From the NCBI GenBank assembly GCA_030762935.1, contig CM060900.1:402865632-402929631 (forward strand): 64,000 bases of DNA, read 5' to 3'. Origin of the DNA: Hymenopus coronatus (taxonomy: Eukaryota > Arthropoda > Insecta > Mantodea > Hymenopodidae). Positions 11,140 to 23,719 of this stretch are shown here, piece by piece. The position numbers and the translations under genes were made by a program. Position 1 is the first letter of the stretch. Every line of letters starts with the position of its first letter. The notes under the pieces were generated by a model that saw only the letters and a list, made by a program, of their open reading frames with translations, ran no database searches and was not told the origin of the DNA.

Positions 11140-11865
11140 ATAGGTTTCACCAAGAATATTGGCATGGTCCTTGAGGGTGTAGTCCATCACTGAGCCCTAC
11201 AGAAGCGGTGGTGTTAAGCGAAACCAACACTGAAGTTGTTTTACTGCATTAAGAGCATACCTTGTGCAGTCTGTCGATACAGTCTCTGCCAGAACTGTTG
11301 CATACACAAGTTGGTCCCATTTTAGAAATGCAGTCAATTGCAATGCCTCCTATTTGTTCAAAATTGAAAGGGTTAATCTTCCCAAAAATACTGTCCTGAT
11401 AACTGGCAATGCAATCTATCACAATCATCATCATGATTGTCGTTGTCATCTTCTTTCAAAGATGAGGTTATAATTACCTGTTCTGATCTCTTAACACCCA
11501 TCCACCTAATACAAGGCCTGTCCAGATCTGCCTTTAGAATTGGGCAATATTTTTTTTCATGATCTTTCCTTTTCATTTTATTTTTTTCTATCTAATCATT
11601 AATTGAAAAGATGTTTAAATAATATCTTGTTGTTTCATTCCTTATTTTGTCCATTTTTTTGCATCTCCTTATATATCCCTTAAACTTCATCTCTGCTGCC
11701 TGAATGCATGATCTTTCTGGTTTTGTTATGGCCCATAATTTGAAAACATTCAAGAGTAAGCATAAAATTTAATTTGTGTATCCCTTCTTTTTTTCTTCTA
11801 ATTGTTCCACATATAGTTTAAAAACAAAACCTTTATCATACTTAAAACTAGCATCACATTGTATG
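11140..11865. other. No gene seen
   Basis: Intron sequence, T-rich towards 11500-11830. ORFs on both strands around 11250-11570 have no family resemblance. Confidence 0.5.
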
Positions 11866-11867
11866 AT

Positions 11868-13155
11868 GATTGGCTGATAAGTCCCAGGCCTCACATGGAT
11901 ATGGTGCCACTAGGCCAGTTAGATGATAGCATCGTATACTTTAACTCTACACTAGCTTGTATGCATAGTTATAGGTCAATAGCTTATTTAGTTTTCGAAT
12001 GGCAGCATTTTAAACAAGACAACTTTGAGTTTTCACGAAAATGGAGGATTTGGAAAAACGAGCAGTGATTAAATACTTCCATTCGAAACGCTTAATGCCT
12101 AAAGAAATCAAGGAGGAAATGGACAGTACATTAAAGACTCTGCCCCTTCATATTGAATGATTAAAAGGTGGGTTGCAGAGTTTAAAATGGAACATACAAG
12201 CACTAGTAATGAGCCTCGCACTGGATGCCCTGTACAAGTGACAACTCCAGAGATCATTGAAAAAATTCATCATTTAGTACAGTAAGACCGCAGATTAAGT
12301 TGTTTGAGATAGCACAGACTGTAACCATATCAAAAGAATGTGCAGATAATATTTTAAGTAATGTTTTGGGCTTTCACAAGGTCTGTGCACAATGGGTACC
12401 ATGTTTGTTGATACCTAATCAAAAGTTGCAAAGGAAAACTGTTTCTGTTAAGAATGTGGAGCTCTAACGTAGAAATCCCAGTGATTTGAGATGGCTTATT
12501 ACCATGGATGAAACTTGGATACATCACTACACTCCAGAAAGTAAATCACAGTCAAAACAGTGGATTGTGCCAAGTGAACCAACTCCAAAAAAGGCAAAGT
12601 TAATTTTGTCAGCTAACAAGGTTATGGCAAGTGTTTCTGGGATGCACAGGGAATTATTTTTATTGATTACTTGGAAATGGGTAAATTATCACTGGTGACT
12701 ACTATGCAAGCTTACTGCAATGTTTGAGTGATGAGGTGTAAAGAAAAAGAGCTCGTTTGGAAGAAAAAAAAAAAAAAAAAAAAAGGAATCTTGTTTCATC
12801 ACAACAATGCTCCGACCCATCGGCCAGTCATTGCAATGGGAAATATGTGCGAATTAAAGTTTGAGCTGCTTGAACATCCACCCTGTTTGGCAGATCTAGC
12901 ACCCAGTGACTACCACCTGTTCCCAAACCTCAAAAATTTCTTGAAGGAAGAAGATTTCACAGCAACGAGGTCATCGATGCAGTAAACAGCTATTCTGAAG
13001 ACCTTGATAAATCACACTACAGAGATGGTTTAATTAAATTAGAACATGAATATGACAAATGTATTAGCCTCTCTGAAGATTATGTTGAGAAATAAAGCAA
13101 AAAACAAACTTTAAATGCTGTTTTCATTGAGAGGCCCGGGACTTATCAGCTGACT
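11868..13155 (+). mobile_element. Mariner element, full length but inactivated
   Basis: Both terminal inverted repeats are present. The left end reads TTGGCTGATAAGTCCCAGGC (near 11870) and the right end is the inverse of GCTGATAAGTCCCGGGCCTC (near 13132-13152). Length is about 1.29 kb, the usual size for mariner. The transposase frame inside is interrupted, and a run of about 20 A's has expanded within it. Confidence 0.92.
12041..13095 (+). pseudogene. Mariner transposase (DD34D), frameshifted
   Basis: Starts at ATG 12041 with MEDLEKRAVIKYFHSKRL, the usual helix-turn-helix beginning, and ends at YVEK-TAA (13081-13095). Recognisable blocks in order: IKRWVAEF-like (near 12160), the first catalytic Asp in MDETWIHHYTPESK (12504 on), the second in FHHNNAPTH (where Asp has become Asn), and LADLAPSDYHLFPNLK with the third Asp (12890-12930). 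Several frameshifts separate these blocks, and one lies at the poly-A expansion (12767-12784). The Asp-to-Asn change alone would disable catalysis. Confidence 0.9.
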
Positions 13156-13156
13156 C

Positions 13157-13650
13157 TCGTAGATAACTGAAATGGGATATTTGTTCTAAAATTGTCTCAT
13201 TTCGACTGCTTAGGGTCAGAGAGACGTAACTACATTTTCACTGTTTTTTAGATATTGCTATGTAAGCGATCTCGAATTTCATACCTATGTTGGGACCAGA
13301 GGAACGTATCTCTTGCTTCCACCATTTAGAAGTTAGACATCGACATATCTACATTTGATAAATTATACCAAGTGCAATAAATATGTAAAAGCTGTTTCGT
13401 TTGTCTGATCCTGATCATAATGCAGGTCAAATAGATGGAAAAGCTGTTCCATCTCTCCGACTCTTAACTACAGCATGCATCAATTAAGCGGAAATGTTGA
13501 TTTATTCTTTCAAGACAAAATTGTACGATATGGGAACTTTGTAGACAAAGGTTTATCAATTGTTGCTGATTGTTCTATGAGAAGTAATGCTCAATAATGA
13601 TTCTAACTGAAGGAAGCCAGTGTTGTTTCATTCCTTGACCAGTGTGTGGG
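13157..13650. other. No gene seen
   Basis: Spacer between the mariner and the transposase-like pseudogene. It may be the 5' end of the latter element. I could not find matching terminal repeats with its 3' side. Confidence 0.4.
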
Positions 13651-13679
13651 TGTGAAGAATCGCAAAGGAATCAAGAGGA

Positions 13680-16373
13680 AGGAAGATGGTTAGAATGGTA
13701 CTGATGGCACAGAAGAGTGAAGGAACTGTCGGCGAATCTTGTGAGTATTATTATTTTAACCTAATTTTATAACAGATACTGGTATTATCTTTATTGGTTT
13801 CTAAGTTAAAAGTAATACCTTACAACATGCACAAGAACTGAAAGATTTGAAGAAGAAAACGATGAAGAACTGCTAAGGGACTTCTTAGATTCCGTTAACA
13901 ATGATGATCCTGATTATCAGCCAGATGATTCAGCTGACAGTGGTAAGTAGGTAAACAAAATATCAATAAAAAGGGATAAAATCTAGATGTTAAGCTGAGG
14001 TATTTCCTTTTGGGCAGCCAGCACTTAATATAAGAAAAATTAACTTCTTTATTTACTTCAAAATATTATATACTAAATATATATATATATATAAAATGGT
14101 TTACAAATGTCTTAAAATAATTAAAAAGAAACATTAAACTTCAACAGACTTTGCGGGCATTGTATATAATAATGAAACAGAACAATGTGACATAGGTATT
14201 ATTAAATGCCATTTAAATTATTAATGTAATCCTGATATTAAAATTTTAGAAAATAACATTTTATGAAATGCAGAAAGTTGCACATAATCTGCCACATGAT
14301 CCTGGAATACATTATTAGAAAGCTAATTTGAGTTTTGAAAAATGTATGTCCGAAAGACAGCATTTATCTTAATATAAAAAAAAATAAATAAAAAGGATTC
14401 TATTTGGTAAAAAAATTAATATCCACAAAGCACCATGTTTTTACATAAGGTATATCAAAGCCACTAAATTTAACATTTGCTATGATAATAAGAACTGGCT
14501 CTCCTAAAATTTGTATTCTATTCATCAACAGATAGCAGAGAAAGAAATTATCCAAGTCGCGATAAAAGAAAACCATCTGAGAATATCCAAAGAAATTCAA
14601 AACAAGTATATACAATTTTTGCTGAAAATGCGTGGGAAATTTCAGGAGAAGATAATACAGCATCTGTTACCACTGTAAGGAAATGAAAGAAGACAGGAGC
14701 TCCAGAGGGGTGAAAAAGAAATAAAAGAAGCATGAATAGGCAGCTATAAAAATCGTATATATCCATGACAAATATAGAAGTCCCTGCAAGAAGTGTGAAA
14801 GAAAAAGATTGCTCTAAATGTATCCAACAGTATAGTGCTAATTTCAATGAACATGATAGAGGCACCTTTTGGGAACTTGGATCTACTGAATTACAAAGAC
14901 ATTATATTAACAGCCTGGTGGAAGAGTATGACAAGCAAAGTTCAAGGACAAAAATGAGTGTAACATGAAGGAATGAGAGCAAGAAGTACTTTTTAACTAC
15001 AGAGAATGAAAAAATCGAAGTGTGTATGGGATTCTTTCTGAAGACATTTCAGAGAGTTTTGTGCGATCAACCATACAAAAAAGAATTGAGAAAGATCCAA
15101 GAGGACACAAGAGAAATCACAGCAATTGTTTCCCTACTCTCCCTTCACACTACAAAAGGAAGGACTCTATATGTGATTAGTTACCTGTGGATTTGAATTT
15201 GACAATAATGTATGATTTGTACAAGCAGCAGTGTGAACAACAAATAAGAACACCTGAGAAACTTTGGTTATATTGGCATATATTTACTACAGAGTTCAAT
15301 ATTAGTTTGCACAGACCAAGAAAACACGTGACAAATGTTTCAGATATTCACATTTTCAGAACAAGATCTGAGGATGAAACTTTGAGGCTGGAGCATAATG
15401 ATCACATAAAAAGAAAGGAAATGGCCAGGAACGTCAAGAATGCTGAAAAAGTGAAGGTGAGAGCCTGTGAAAATGTACCTGTAGTGTTTGACTTACAGGC
15501 CATTCTCAGCTGCCCGAAAATAAATTCAAAGGCTGTTTCTATAAGCTACGGCTGTCACTGTACAACCTTACTGTTCTTGATGTAGGTTCTAACAAAGTTG
15601 ATTGCTTTATGTGGGATGAGTTGAATGGGAAAAGAGGCTCATAGAAATATCATCCTGCATTTGGACCTTCCTTCAGAAATATGCAAACAGAAAGTAAGAA
15701 ACGTTGTTTTCTTACATGTGTGGAGGTCAGAACTGAAACGTTAATATGAGTAACATGTGTCTTCATTTTGTTAGTACCTTAGATATGCCACAGATTAATC
15801 AGCGTTTCTTTGAGCTGGGTCATTCTCAAATGGAAGTGGTTTCCGTTCATGACACAACTGAGAGAAAAAGTAAGAATATTGACATTTTCCATCTATCTGG
15901 ATGGTATACAGTTGTGCGCATGATGTCACCAAAGCACACAGTGATAGAGATGGATGAATCAAAATTCTTCAAATTCGCTAAGTTTCAAAAGGAAATCATG
16001 ACCAACAGAAAAAAGCAAGAAAATGCAGAAAAAGTAAATTAAATGGAAGATGGTGTGGATTCAGTATCGCAAATGTGAGCCGTACGCAATGTTTTTTAAA
16101 TACTCGTACGATGAACCAGAATTTCACACCCTTCCTGCAAGAGGCAGAATCAGTCAGCAACAACGAAATAATCCAAGAGAAGAGCAGCTGTTATCAGCAG
16201 CTTATGATGGACCTCAACACATTGGTGCAGAGAAGAAGAAGGATCTGCTTGATTTGTGTCCCAAGAGTATAATACCAGCAAGACACCACACAATTTATGA
16301 AGGACTTACAATGCGAAACCTTGCTCATGTCACAGAAAGCAGGGAAGAAAGTTTGGGGGAAGCTTCAGAATAA
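13680..16373 (+). pseudogene. Intron-containing transposase-like gene of the 'CGGQN/GHxxME' family, degraded
   Basis: An acidic exon (about 13845-13944) ends at a good donor GTAAGT after PDYQPDDSADS. The next exon starts after an AG near 14531 with DSRERNYPSRDKRKPSENIQ. The body then follows: zinc-like DCSKCIQQY (near 14807), GFFLKTFQRVL (near 15028), MYDLYKQQCEQQ and LYWHIFTTEFNISLHRPRKH (15208-15320), HNDHIKRKEMARNVKNAEKV, VVFDLQAIL, an out-of-frame CGGQN block (near 15718) and FFELGHSQMEVVSVHDTTER (15800-15870). This order matches a widespread insect transposon-encoded family that I believe corresponds to Pfam DUF7869. That assignment is from memory. At least four breaks make it a pseudogene. 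A domesticated host gene is the alternative. Confidence 0.68.
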
Positions 16374-16379
16374 GAATTT

Positions 16380-17980
16380 TAGTTCAGTTATTTTAATTCT
16401 GTATGCATATAAATTTCACTACTTATGTGAACAAGTTCTTAAATATTCTCTATTTGACTTTTACTAGCAATGATACCTTAATGTTGGTTCGACATCCTTA
16501 ATTTTGTGTTTTTTTTTTTTGCTATGCTTTAGATTTTGTGAGTTAAAGTTTTTTTTTGCAGTAATAACAAAATATTGGTAAACGACATGTCAATCTTGAA
16601 AAGTGTACACCCCTCAAAGAGGTATATTTCATCAAATAAATGTGTTTAATAAAGAAAAAAATCAATTGTGATTTCAGTTATACTTTTTACACTCAATAAA
16701 ATTCCTATTAACCCATCAATAACTTTGGCACTGCCTTCGGTTTAGGGTTACACGAACATGACTCCACGTAAAGGCTTAGAGCCAGACATATCTACATGTA
16801 GCATTTCAGATAATATTTTATTTTGTATTACACTGGGGTGCCTAAATTAAAGAAAGATAGCACAATACAATAGGAAATCAATGTATTTTGATCTTTAAAC
16901 AATTAGGCCTGTTAAACATTGTGGCAAAGTGTGTTTATTGCGAGCACAAAATTTAAAATAGCTATATCTCAAAACAGAGATTTTGTAGTTGCATCTGTCT
17001 GATTCTAAACAGTCAATTTACTATTTTGATCTCACTAAATTTTTCCCATTAAAAACCATTATTTTTGTCTTAGTTGTAGATGTAGTTAAATTGTAGTGTA
17101 TTGCATTTTGGCTTAATGTATATATGTATTGCTCTTTGTTAATTAACTTCTGTTTCCTGTACAATGTCATTAGCATATAATGCTGAAATACACAATCCTC
17201 CAGTGTTCAACTCCCTAAAAAGTGATATGAAAATGGTTACCTTCAAATAATTATTTTCAAAGGAAAAAATCTCTATTATTTAATCAAGATTAATAAACTC
17301 AAAAAATCCAATATAATAGTCCACGAATTGGCAGAACATGGACATACTACCACTCAACACTCCCTCCTTATTACCTGGATTTAAATTCTATAGACTTGAT
17401 CTGGGGAAATTAAAACAGTGGGTAGGGAGTAGAGATATAACTTTCAAAATGAAAAATGCGAAAAATCTGTCCAACACGGATTTGGTGGAATTGATTCTGT
17501 GTAATGTGAAAAGGCCTACCTGCATGTGGAAACAATTAAGAAATGTTATTTTGAAAAAGATGGCATAATGTGAAATATAAGAGTGAATACTTATTCAGAA
17601 TAATGGAGCGGAAAACAGTAACAGCAATGAGGATAACGTGGCAAGTATTTTTGGCAGAGGAGGAGAAGCTGGTGGTAGTTTAACAGGAGTGACAGTGAGT
17701 GACCTAGGGTAATGTTAGCTCAATGTTTGTTTATGTGGAAGCATCAAAATAAGTAAATAAATATTAGTTTTACTGTTCATGAGTGTGAACATCCGAAAGT
17801 GGTACAATGTATTATAGTGATTGGACAACAGTCAGCTCCACTATGCTGTATGCATACACCTCCAAGCTCAAGTTACACCATTCTTAGATCTGCAGCCTGT
17901 TTTTCATACATTGATAAGGTAAGAGACATGCACCATAGCTCTCCATTAAAATTTCCATGTGCCAAAATACCTGGCATGAT
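16380..17980. other. No gene seen
   Basis: AT-rich intron sequence. One small plus ORF (17338-17568) reads LLPGFKFYRLDLGKLKQWVG and could be a short transposase tail relic, but I cannot place it. Confidence 0.45.
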
Positions 17981-17984
17981 GTAT

Positions 17985-18345
17985 GCAGAACACAATTGTA
18001 TCAATGTGTCACAACAAATGACTGAACTGTAGACTATACTGTCCATTGTCAACTCTAGTCTTTTAACTGTCTTTATACCCACTTATTCAGTGTGTTCACT
18101 CTTCATTTCTTGACTAACTCCTGGGCCTCATTTGCCCCTTATATGCATACCTAGCCCAGGCCAAAGCTTCTGGATGACAAAGGTATGAGGTACAGCAAAA
18201 TGGAAGCATTTAGACTGTATTACTCAAACTGCAAGAAAGTGACATAATGGGCTTGTTTGTGCAACTATTATGTTTTTTATTTGCTAAGAGGGATCAATTG
18301 GAACAATAGCTGTGCACAGCTGACCAGATAGGACTCCTATGTGCT
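17985..18345. repeat. Dispersed repeat, copy 2
   Basis: Second copy of the repeat at 8925-9345, same orientation. Shared blocks include CACAATTGTATCAATG, AAATGACTGAACTGTA and AGTGACATAATGG. No coding sequence inside. Confidence 0.75.
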
Positions 18346-18949
18346 CAGTGACTGCTTACAACACCTATCAATAGCTAAGTGAAAAGTTGATTTTGCACAC
18401 TGGGAGATCTCTCTTTCTAACTGACCAACATTTATATTTTTCACCTGGTTCCAACTCAGTCAACACAACGCAGTTTACCTAATGTAAACATTTCATAGAT
18501 TAAACATTTTGTTAAGTCCAGATCCATTACTATTGAGTGGTCATTTTGTGGCCTGTTTATATCATGTACATGTATGTTTCCCTTGCACTTCAGTGACCTT
18601 GGTTAGGTTCCATTAGCTCACTGGCAATAAACGACCCACTGAAGGCCACCATAACTATGAATTTAAACTCTTAGTTGCTGCTTTATGTTCAAGATGTAAA
18701 AAATAGTTTATTCATTGTTAGAATCAAAATTGAAAGCTAATGCAAACATCTGTATTGTATATGAATTGCTTTACAGTATTCTTGTTATTTTTGCTGTTCT
18801 TGTCTTGTTAATTCTCCATTGAAATGCCTACTGAAAAATTCCACTTTAACAAAAAATGTATATGTACAATATATACATAAAACCAAATCAAGCCATAGAT
18901 AGCAGGAACAGCTGTTGAAATTGCCATTAAAACAGATTTCACCATTGCA
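18346..18949. other. No gene seen
   Basis: AT-rich intron sequence without recognisable repeats or coding signal. Confidence 0.5.
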
Positions 18950-21900
18950 TTGGCTGAGGGAGGACTTGAAAAACTGGATCAGGAACAGCAGCAGGGCTGG
19001 ATGTTTGGGGCCAAAGATATTTTAGTACATTGTCAATGCCAGGCAAGGGGAAGGCAAATGTGGAGGTCTACGTGTGAGAGTGAACGAAACCACTTGAGAT
19101 CAATTGACATCACAAACAAGATGAGGGACTGCAAAAAGTCAACTGGGGAAACATGCTGACTTTGGGATAGATAGCAAGAGTTTGGCTTGAGCATACTGTC
19201 AACAGGGGAGGGGAGCATCTTAGCAATTAGAGATCATGTGAGAAGGGGAATAAGCAAGGACGGGAATGACAGAAATTCGTGAAGTAATGCAAAACTACAG
19301 ATTTGATTTGCGAGAAAAGGGGTTGGTATAGGGAAATGAATTGGGGTTATATGATGGAATGTATAAGGATTGATGAAAGTGAAGAATAGGGAAATAGTAC
19401 AGTTATTAAAGGCAGTTGATGTAATTGCTTTAGTTGAGACCTCCCTGGTTAAGGGTAGCAAGGTTGGATTTACCTTTTATGGAAAGAGGAGAAAAGAGAG
19501 GTGATGAGTATCAGGTAGAATAGGGTTACTCATAAGAGAAAGTTTGCCTAAAGTGATGAAATATCTAGGTTGTGACTCTAGTAAAAGTGATAGTGGGCAG
19601 ATTTATTCATGAGCAAGATGGAGATAAAGGTCAGTAAATTATTCCCATGGATGTTAAAAGTGTGGTAGCAGGTACACTAATATTTTTGCCAAGTGCTAGA
19701 GAAACCCACAAAAGCAACAACCAAATATTTGCACATACAAGAAAAGAGAAATTTCATAATGGAAAAGAAAACAAATGGACTATTGGATTTCCTATACTTA
19801 AAAATAATACAAAGGCACAACAAATTAAAATTTGGCATATACAGAAAATTTACTCACTCTGACAAACACATCAAATGCAACAATATCAACCAAGTATCCC
19901 ATTAACATCAATTAACTATATAAAGCACAGATTAGTCAACATACCAATAGACATGAATGAATATAACACTGAATTGAAAAGCATAATTAAAATAGCAGAA
20001 AAAATGTATTTGACAAACAACTGGACCAAAAAAAAGTGCCAGACACCAGCACACTAACTCCAAACAAGAATGAAAAAATCATATATGAAGTTCACATACC
20101 ACCTTTTGGCGTTAAAGTACAAAAAATATCTTTAGAAATGAAAATATTATCCTAGCAACCACACATAATTTTTCAATTAAAACTCCCTTAAATTCAAAAT
20201 TTCAACACAAAAGAAAATAGAGCAGGACCATACTGGTTAAATTTCCCTGACTGTGAAAAATATTATTTAAGGAAAACAAAAACAAATTTGGTAACTAGGA
20301 ACAAGAAAACATCTGGCGAACATAACATTAAACTAGGAAGAGTAATCAGCATTGGCATGGCATTTTTGAAGAGAACATCAAAACATCACAATATAAAGAA
20401 GACTCCAAGTTTATTAAAAGACATAAAAAGTAGCTGTCAATTGGAAATTTGGGAAAATATCCTCATCTGAAAGAAAAGAAACCATTTATGCTTTTACTAC
20501 ATATGGCACTGCAGGCGATGACACTGATGATACATGGAATGAAGAAGGAGCACCAGTGGAATGTGATGGCAGAAGACACTGGAGAAAAACTGCCCCTGCA
20601 CGGCTTTGTCCACCACAAATCCCACTTGCAGTCGCCTGGGTGAGAGGCCAGTGGTCTAACCACAGTGTGGCCCAAGAAGTTCCTAAATCCACCAACAGAG
20701 ATGAGCCCAACTGCTGCAAAACCTGATATTCATGGCACTGGCAGTCAAAGAAAAGTTGATAATGAAAGCGACAGTGCTTCTGAAACATGTCCTAATTAAA
20801 ATTGTAAGTGATGTAAATGGGTTATAATCAATTCAAACAAATACTTAATTTACAGTATAAATCACTGTCCCAAATCCTCATCAATTAACATAATAAGCAT
20901 ATATGTTGTTCATAGATTTTGAAAAAGTATTCAACACGATTAACCAGGAGCCACTATGGACAAAATTAAGTGGTAAAGCAGTAGATGATAAGTTTATAAA
21001 GGCATTACAAAATATCTTACTGATAACAAATGATGAATTAAGATGACACAAGATATGGTAACTTCAAACAGATTAAGCAAAATAGGTCTGAGATAGGGTT
21101 GCCAATAAGTCCTATATTTTAAATGAATTGAGTCACTTTTTTCTTTTTTTATTTGCACTTTTTGCTCCACTTTGCCTTCGTTTAAGAAGACTGGTTTCAG
21201 GGTACCTCAACCCTGTCTTTAGCTCTGAGGTTGACTGACGCTATGCACACTACATTTAAATTATGGTGCACCAGTCTAAAATACTACTTATTATTTGATA
21301 TATTGACATGGTCTACAAACCAGAAAAGTGAAAGAGTGCAGAAGTAACAGATATTTTTAAAAAAGTACTGAAGTGGTTAATAAATTTGACTATTTGGTTA
21401 TCCAGTTCAGCAGTAATGGGAGTTGGAGTGAACATAAGAAAAAGCCATTAGCAAAGGGAAGTATGGGACTAAAGCTCTTATTGCCTTGAGAAATAAACAG
21501 TCAGGAATTTATATAAAATGGTTGGGGAGAGCATATACAACAGTAGTTGAAATGCTGTATGGAGGGAAGTAAGGGGAATAGAGGAGGGATGGACAAATAT
21601 AGATGTGATTCATAGTAAACTCTGTAGGGAGCGAAGGAAACATAACAGTATGGAATCCAAAATAGTGGTTTAGGTTAAAGAACAAGGATGAACACTGTAG
21701 CCTATAAACTGCTGGGATCAATAGAATTAATGTGGTTCTGGAAGACAGCGGGAAATTGGCAAGGTTGAGAGATACAGAATTAAAAGGAAGAGGCTTCTAG
21801 AATTAAATTAAATTAAGAATGGATAATACTGAAATTAGGAACTTTATGGTAGTTTAAAAAAAAAAATAAGAACTGAATTTCTACTTGGAGTTAAAAGTAG

Positions 21901-22090
21901 AATGGGAAGAAAAGATGTGTATGGAAAAAGTAGATAGAGCACCCAGGGAATTAATTGCATGGGTGGGAACAGAGCCAGTAAAATTGAAAGATCAGGAGGT
22001 GGAAGGGGCTAAATGTCCAATGTGTGGAATGAAGGATAAATTAACAGCATAGTAGTAGTCTAATTTACCAAACAGCTATAATGAGGGACA
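18950..22090 (+). mobile_element. Degenerate LINE, interrupted by a Penelope-like element
   Basis: Plus-strand blocks of one non-LTR element occur in the right order. An endonuclease start is at about 19375-19500 (LKAVDVIALVETSLVKG, then FTFYGKRR). Reverse transcriptase palm sequence is at about 20930-21080 (DFEKVFNTINQEPLW). The thumb is at about 21370-21560 (NKFDYLVIQFSSNGSWSEHK and WLGRAYTTVVEMLYGG). A terminal Cys motif, KCPMCGMKDKLTA, is at about 22010-22050. The expected endonuclease-to-palm interval holds an unrelated Penelope-like piece (19690-20480). Stops and shifts are frequent. Confidence 0.72.
19690..20475 (+). pseudogene. Penelope-like element: RT C-terminus plus GIY-YIG endonuclease remnant
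   Basis: The frame at 19693-19905 contains FLYLKIIQRHNKLKFGIYRK followed by FTHSDKHI. This resembles the 'FLDL...KL.FGIYRKPT.TD' end of Penelope-like reverse transcriptases. Then RLVNIPIDMNEYNTELKSII (near 19933) matches the linker. At about 20225-20320, GPYWLNFPDCEKYYLRKTKT and then NLVTRNKK match the GIY-YIG endonuclease start ('GVYKL.CPDC...YIGQT.R...TR..EH'), here with the Gly-Ile-Tyr region altered. Penelope elements are a separate retroelement class that uses GIY-YIG instead of apurinic-like endonuclease. The copy is 5' truncated and multiply broken. Confidence 0.7.
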
Positions 22091-22800
22091 AACTATATAA
22101 AGTAAAATTAGATAAGAACATTAAGGAAATTGGTATTTATTTAGGAATGGTGAAATAAAAATGGTTGAGAAAATGATGTAAGGAAGATAATATATAGGAA
22201 TACTTTATGTAGACAGTTTATATGTAGAGAGCTTAATATGTAGTGGTCCCAGGTACGAGATAACCATAGTGTTGGAGCTTGCTGGGATCAATCGATTACG
22301 CAGCAACTTACAAATTTGGTGTTCAATGCATTCAGGAGCGAAAGATGCTCATTCATTAATAACTAGATTAAGTTGTAGTAGCAGAGACAATGGAATGTAA
22401 TACTATATTTAAATATGTACATAAATAAATCTATCTCCATAAAATTGAATCACACAAACAGGCGAAGAGAGAATTTCAGCAGACATTTTCTGATACTTCA
22501 GAGATATTGTCAGATGCATGGATAATAAGTTTAGGAAAGCAGGATCACTGAATCTTAGAAGTCAAAAACACTCTTTCTAATGAAGGAAAAAGTTGACAAA
22601 ATTGGTGCATAAGAACACTCCACAAAAAAGATATCAAGATATATTGCAAGGCAACTGGGCATTTTGAAAACCTCTGGTCATACAGCTGCTAAACGTTTTA
22701 AGTTGAAATTGTTAGAATTATTAGTTCAATTGGATTGTTGTTTGTTAAAATCTGCATAGCATTTAAAAGAATGTTTTTCATGATCCAATATTGAACCTAA
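22091..22800. other. No gene seen
   Basis: AT-rich. The early part may be LINE 3' UTR. Nothing else recognised. Confidence 0.45.
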
Positions 22801-22809
22801 TTGGCTGAT

Positions 22810-23215
22810 TTTGTTGTTATTCTTCTAGTTTGTGTGTTGTTGATTTCCTTGCTTCTCACATCCATAAAGAAGTACTGGTTTTATATAAGATTCATGTGTT
22901 ATATTTACTATACATTTTTGACAACCCCATTTAGTTCTAGTTAGCATTTTAAGCATTTGGCATGTTTAATTTGCTTTTTCTGCTACTTTTATGACATGCA
23001 TATTCCATGTTAGTTTCTTATCACTGATATCCAAACATGTTTGATTTTCAATTTGAGTTTGGACTTCATTTATTCCTAAATTTATATCTGAAAGGGTATG
23101 TGCTAGTGTTAAGACCTTAGAGAAGGTCTTAGGCGATTTAATTTTCATACTATTCTCTTTATACCACTTTTCTAATGAAAGAAGTGTCTGACATATATTT
23201 AGAAATGACATCCCT
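22810..23215 (-). pseudogene. LINE reverse transcriptase thumb fragment (Jockey-like)
   Basis: The minus-strand frame 23211-22966 reads LEKWYKENSMKIKSPKTFSK, then VLTLAHT, then DKKLTWNMHVIKVAEKAN. This is the region after the RT catalytic loop in Jockey-type elements ('W...N.MKINPSKT' and 'LDKKLTW..HI.KV..KA'). Further on the minus strand, frame-shifted, come a 'SYIKP..LYGCEA'-like block and KLEELQQNQ-like residues near 22840. The fragment lacks both the catalytic Asp box and the 3' end. Confidence 0.75.
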
Positions 23216-23219
23216 TTGA

Positions 23220-23590
23220 CTTCTTGACACCAGTGTCCAAATGATCATGTCAGAATAAAGAGCACACCAACATTTTTAACTTGCAAGCATCATTCACTGT
23301 TTAAGTTATTCAACAATTTTCCATTTTTTGTGAACTACAGTAAAAGTTTATAAGACGCATCTTTGAAATTCTGCTAGGACTTTTACTCTTAAAATGTTTA
23401 AGTCCAAAGAAAAAGTTTTCTTTTAAAATCTTTCCACATTTGAATATTATTATACAGTTTTCTGGTATATTAAATTGTTTATTCTTTAAGAATTCAAAAG
23501 TTGTACTTTTTCATGTTTCTGTTTATCTAATAATCTGCTTTATGGTCCTGTCTTTTAAAACCTAGGAATTGGATTAAATGTTTTTTGATA
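23220..23590. other. KDM5 intron, no gene seen
   Basis: AT-rich, nothing recognised. Confidence 0.5.
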
Positions 23591-23595
23591 CTTAC

Positions 23596-23719
23596 CATCA
23601 GGCCTGAGGCACAAAGTTGCAGCACAGTCATCTTCATCATCCGAACTGTCCAGCTTAGTCTTTTTTACTCTGAGTGCAGACCTTCTTTTTGTATCAGATG
23701 CATCTGCTTTTCGTTTTGA
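23596..23719 (-). CDS. Kdm5: KDM5/Lid, penultimate exon
   Basis: A 124-nt internal exon with a clean acceptor (TTCCAG before 23719) and donor (GTAAGT from 23595). It encodes SKRKADASDTKRRSALRVKK, then an acidic DSSDDEDDCAATLCLRPDG. The Cys-x4-Cys pair (CAATLC) supplies the first two zinc ligands of PHD3, and the other six come from the exon at 1917-2164. Phase is 0 at the 5' side and +1 at the 3' side, and both junctions stay in frame with neighbours. The Lys-rich stretch resembles a nuclear localisation signal. The exon is missed by ORF scans because it has no Met and is short. Confidence 0.92.
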
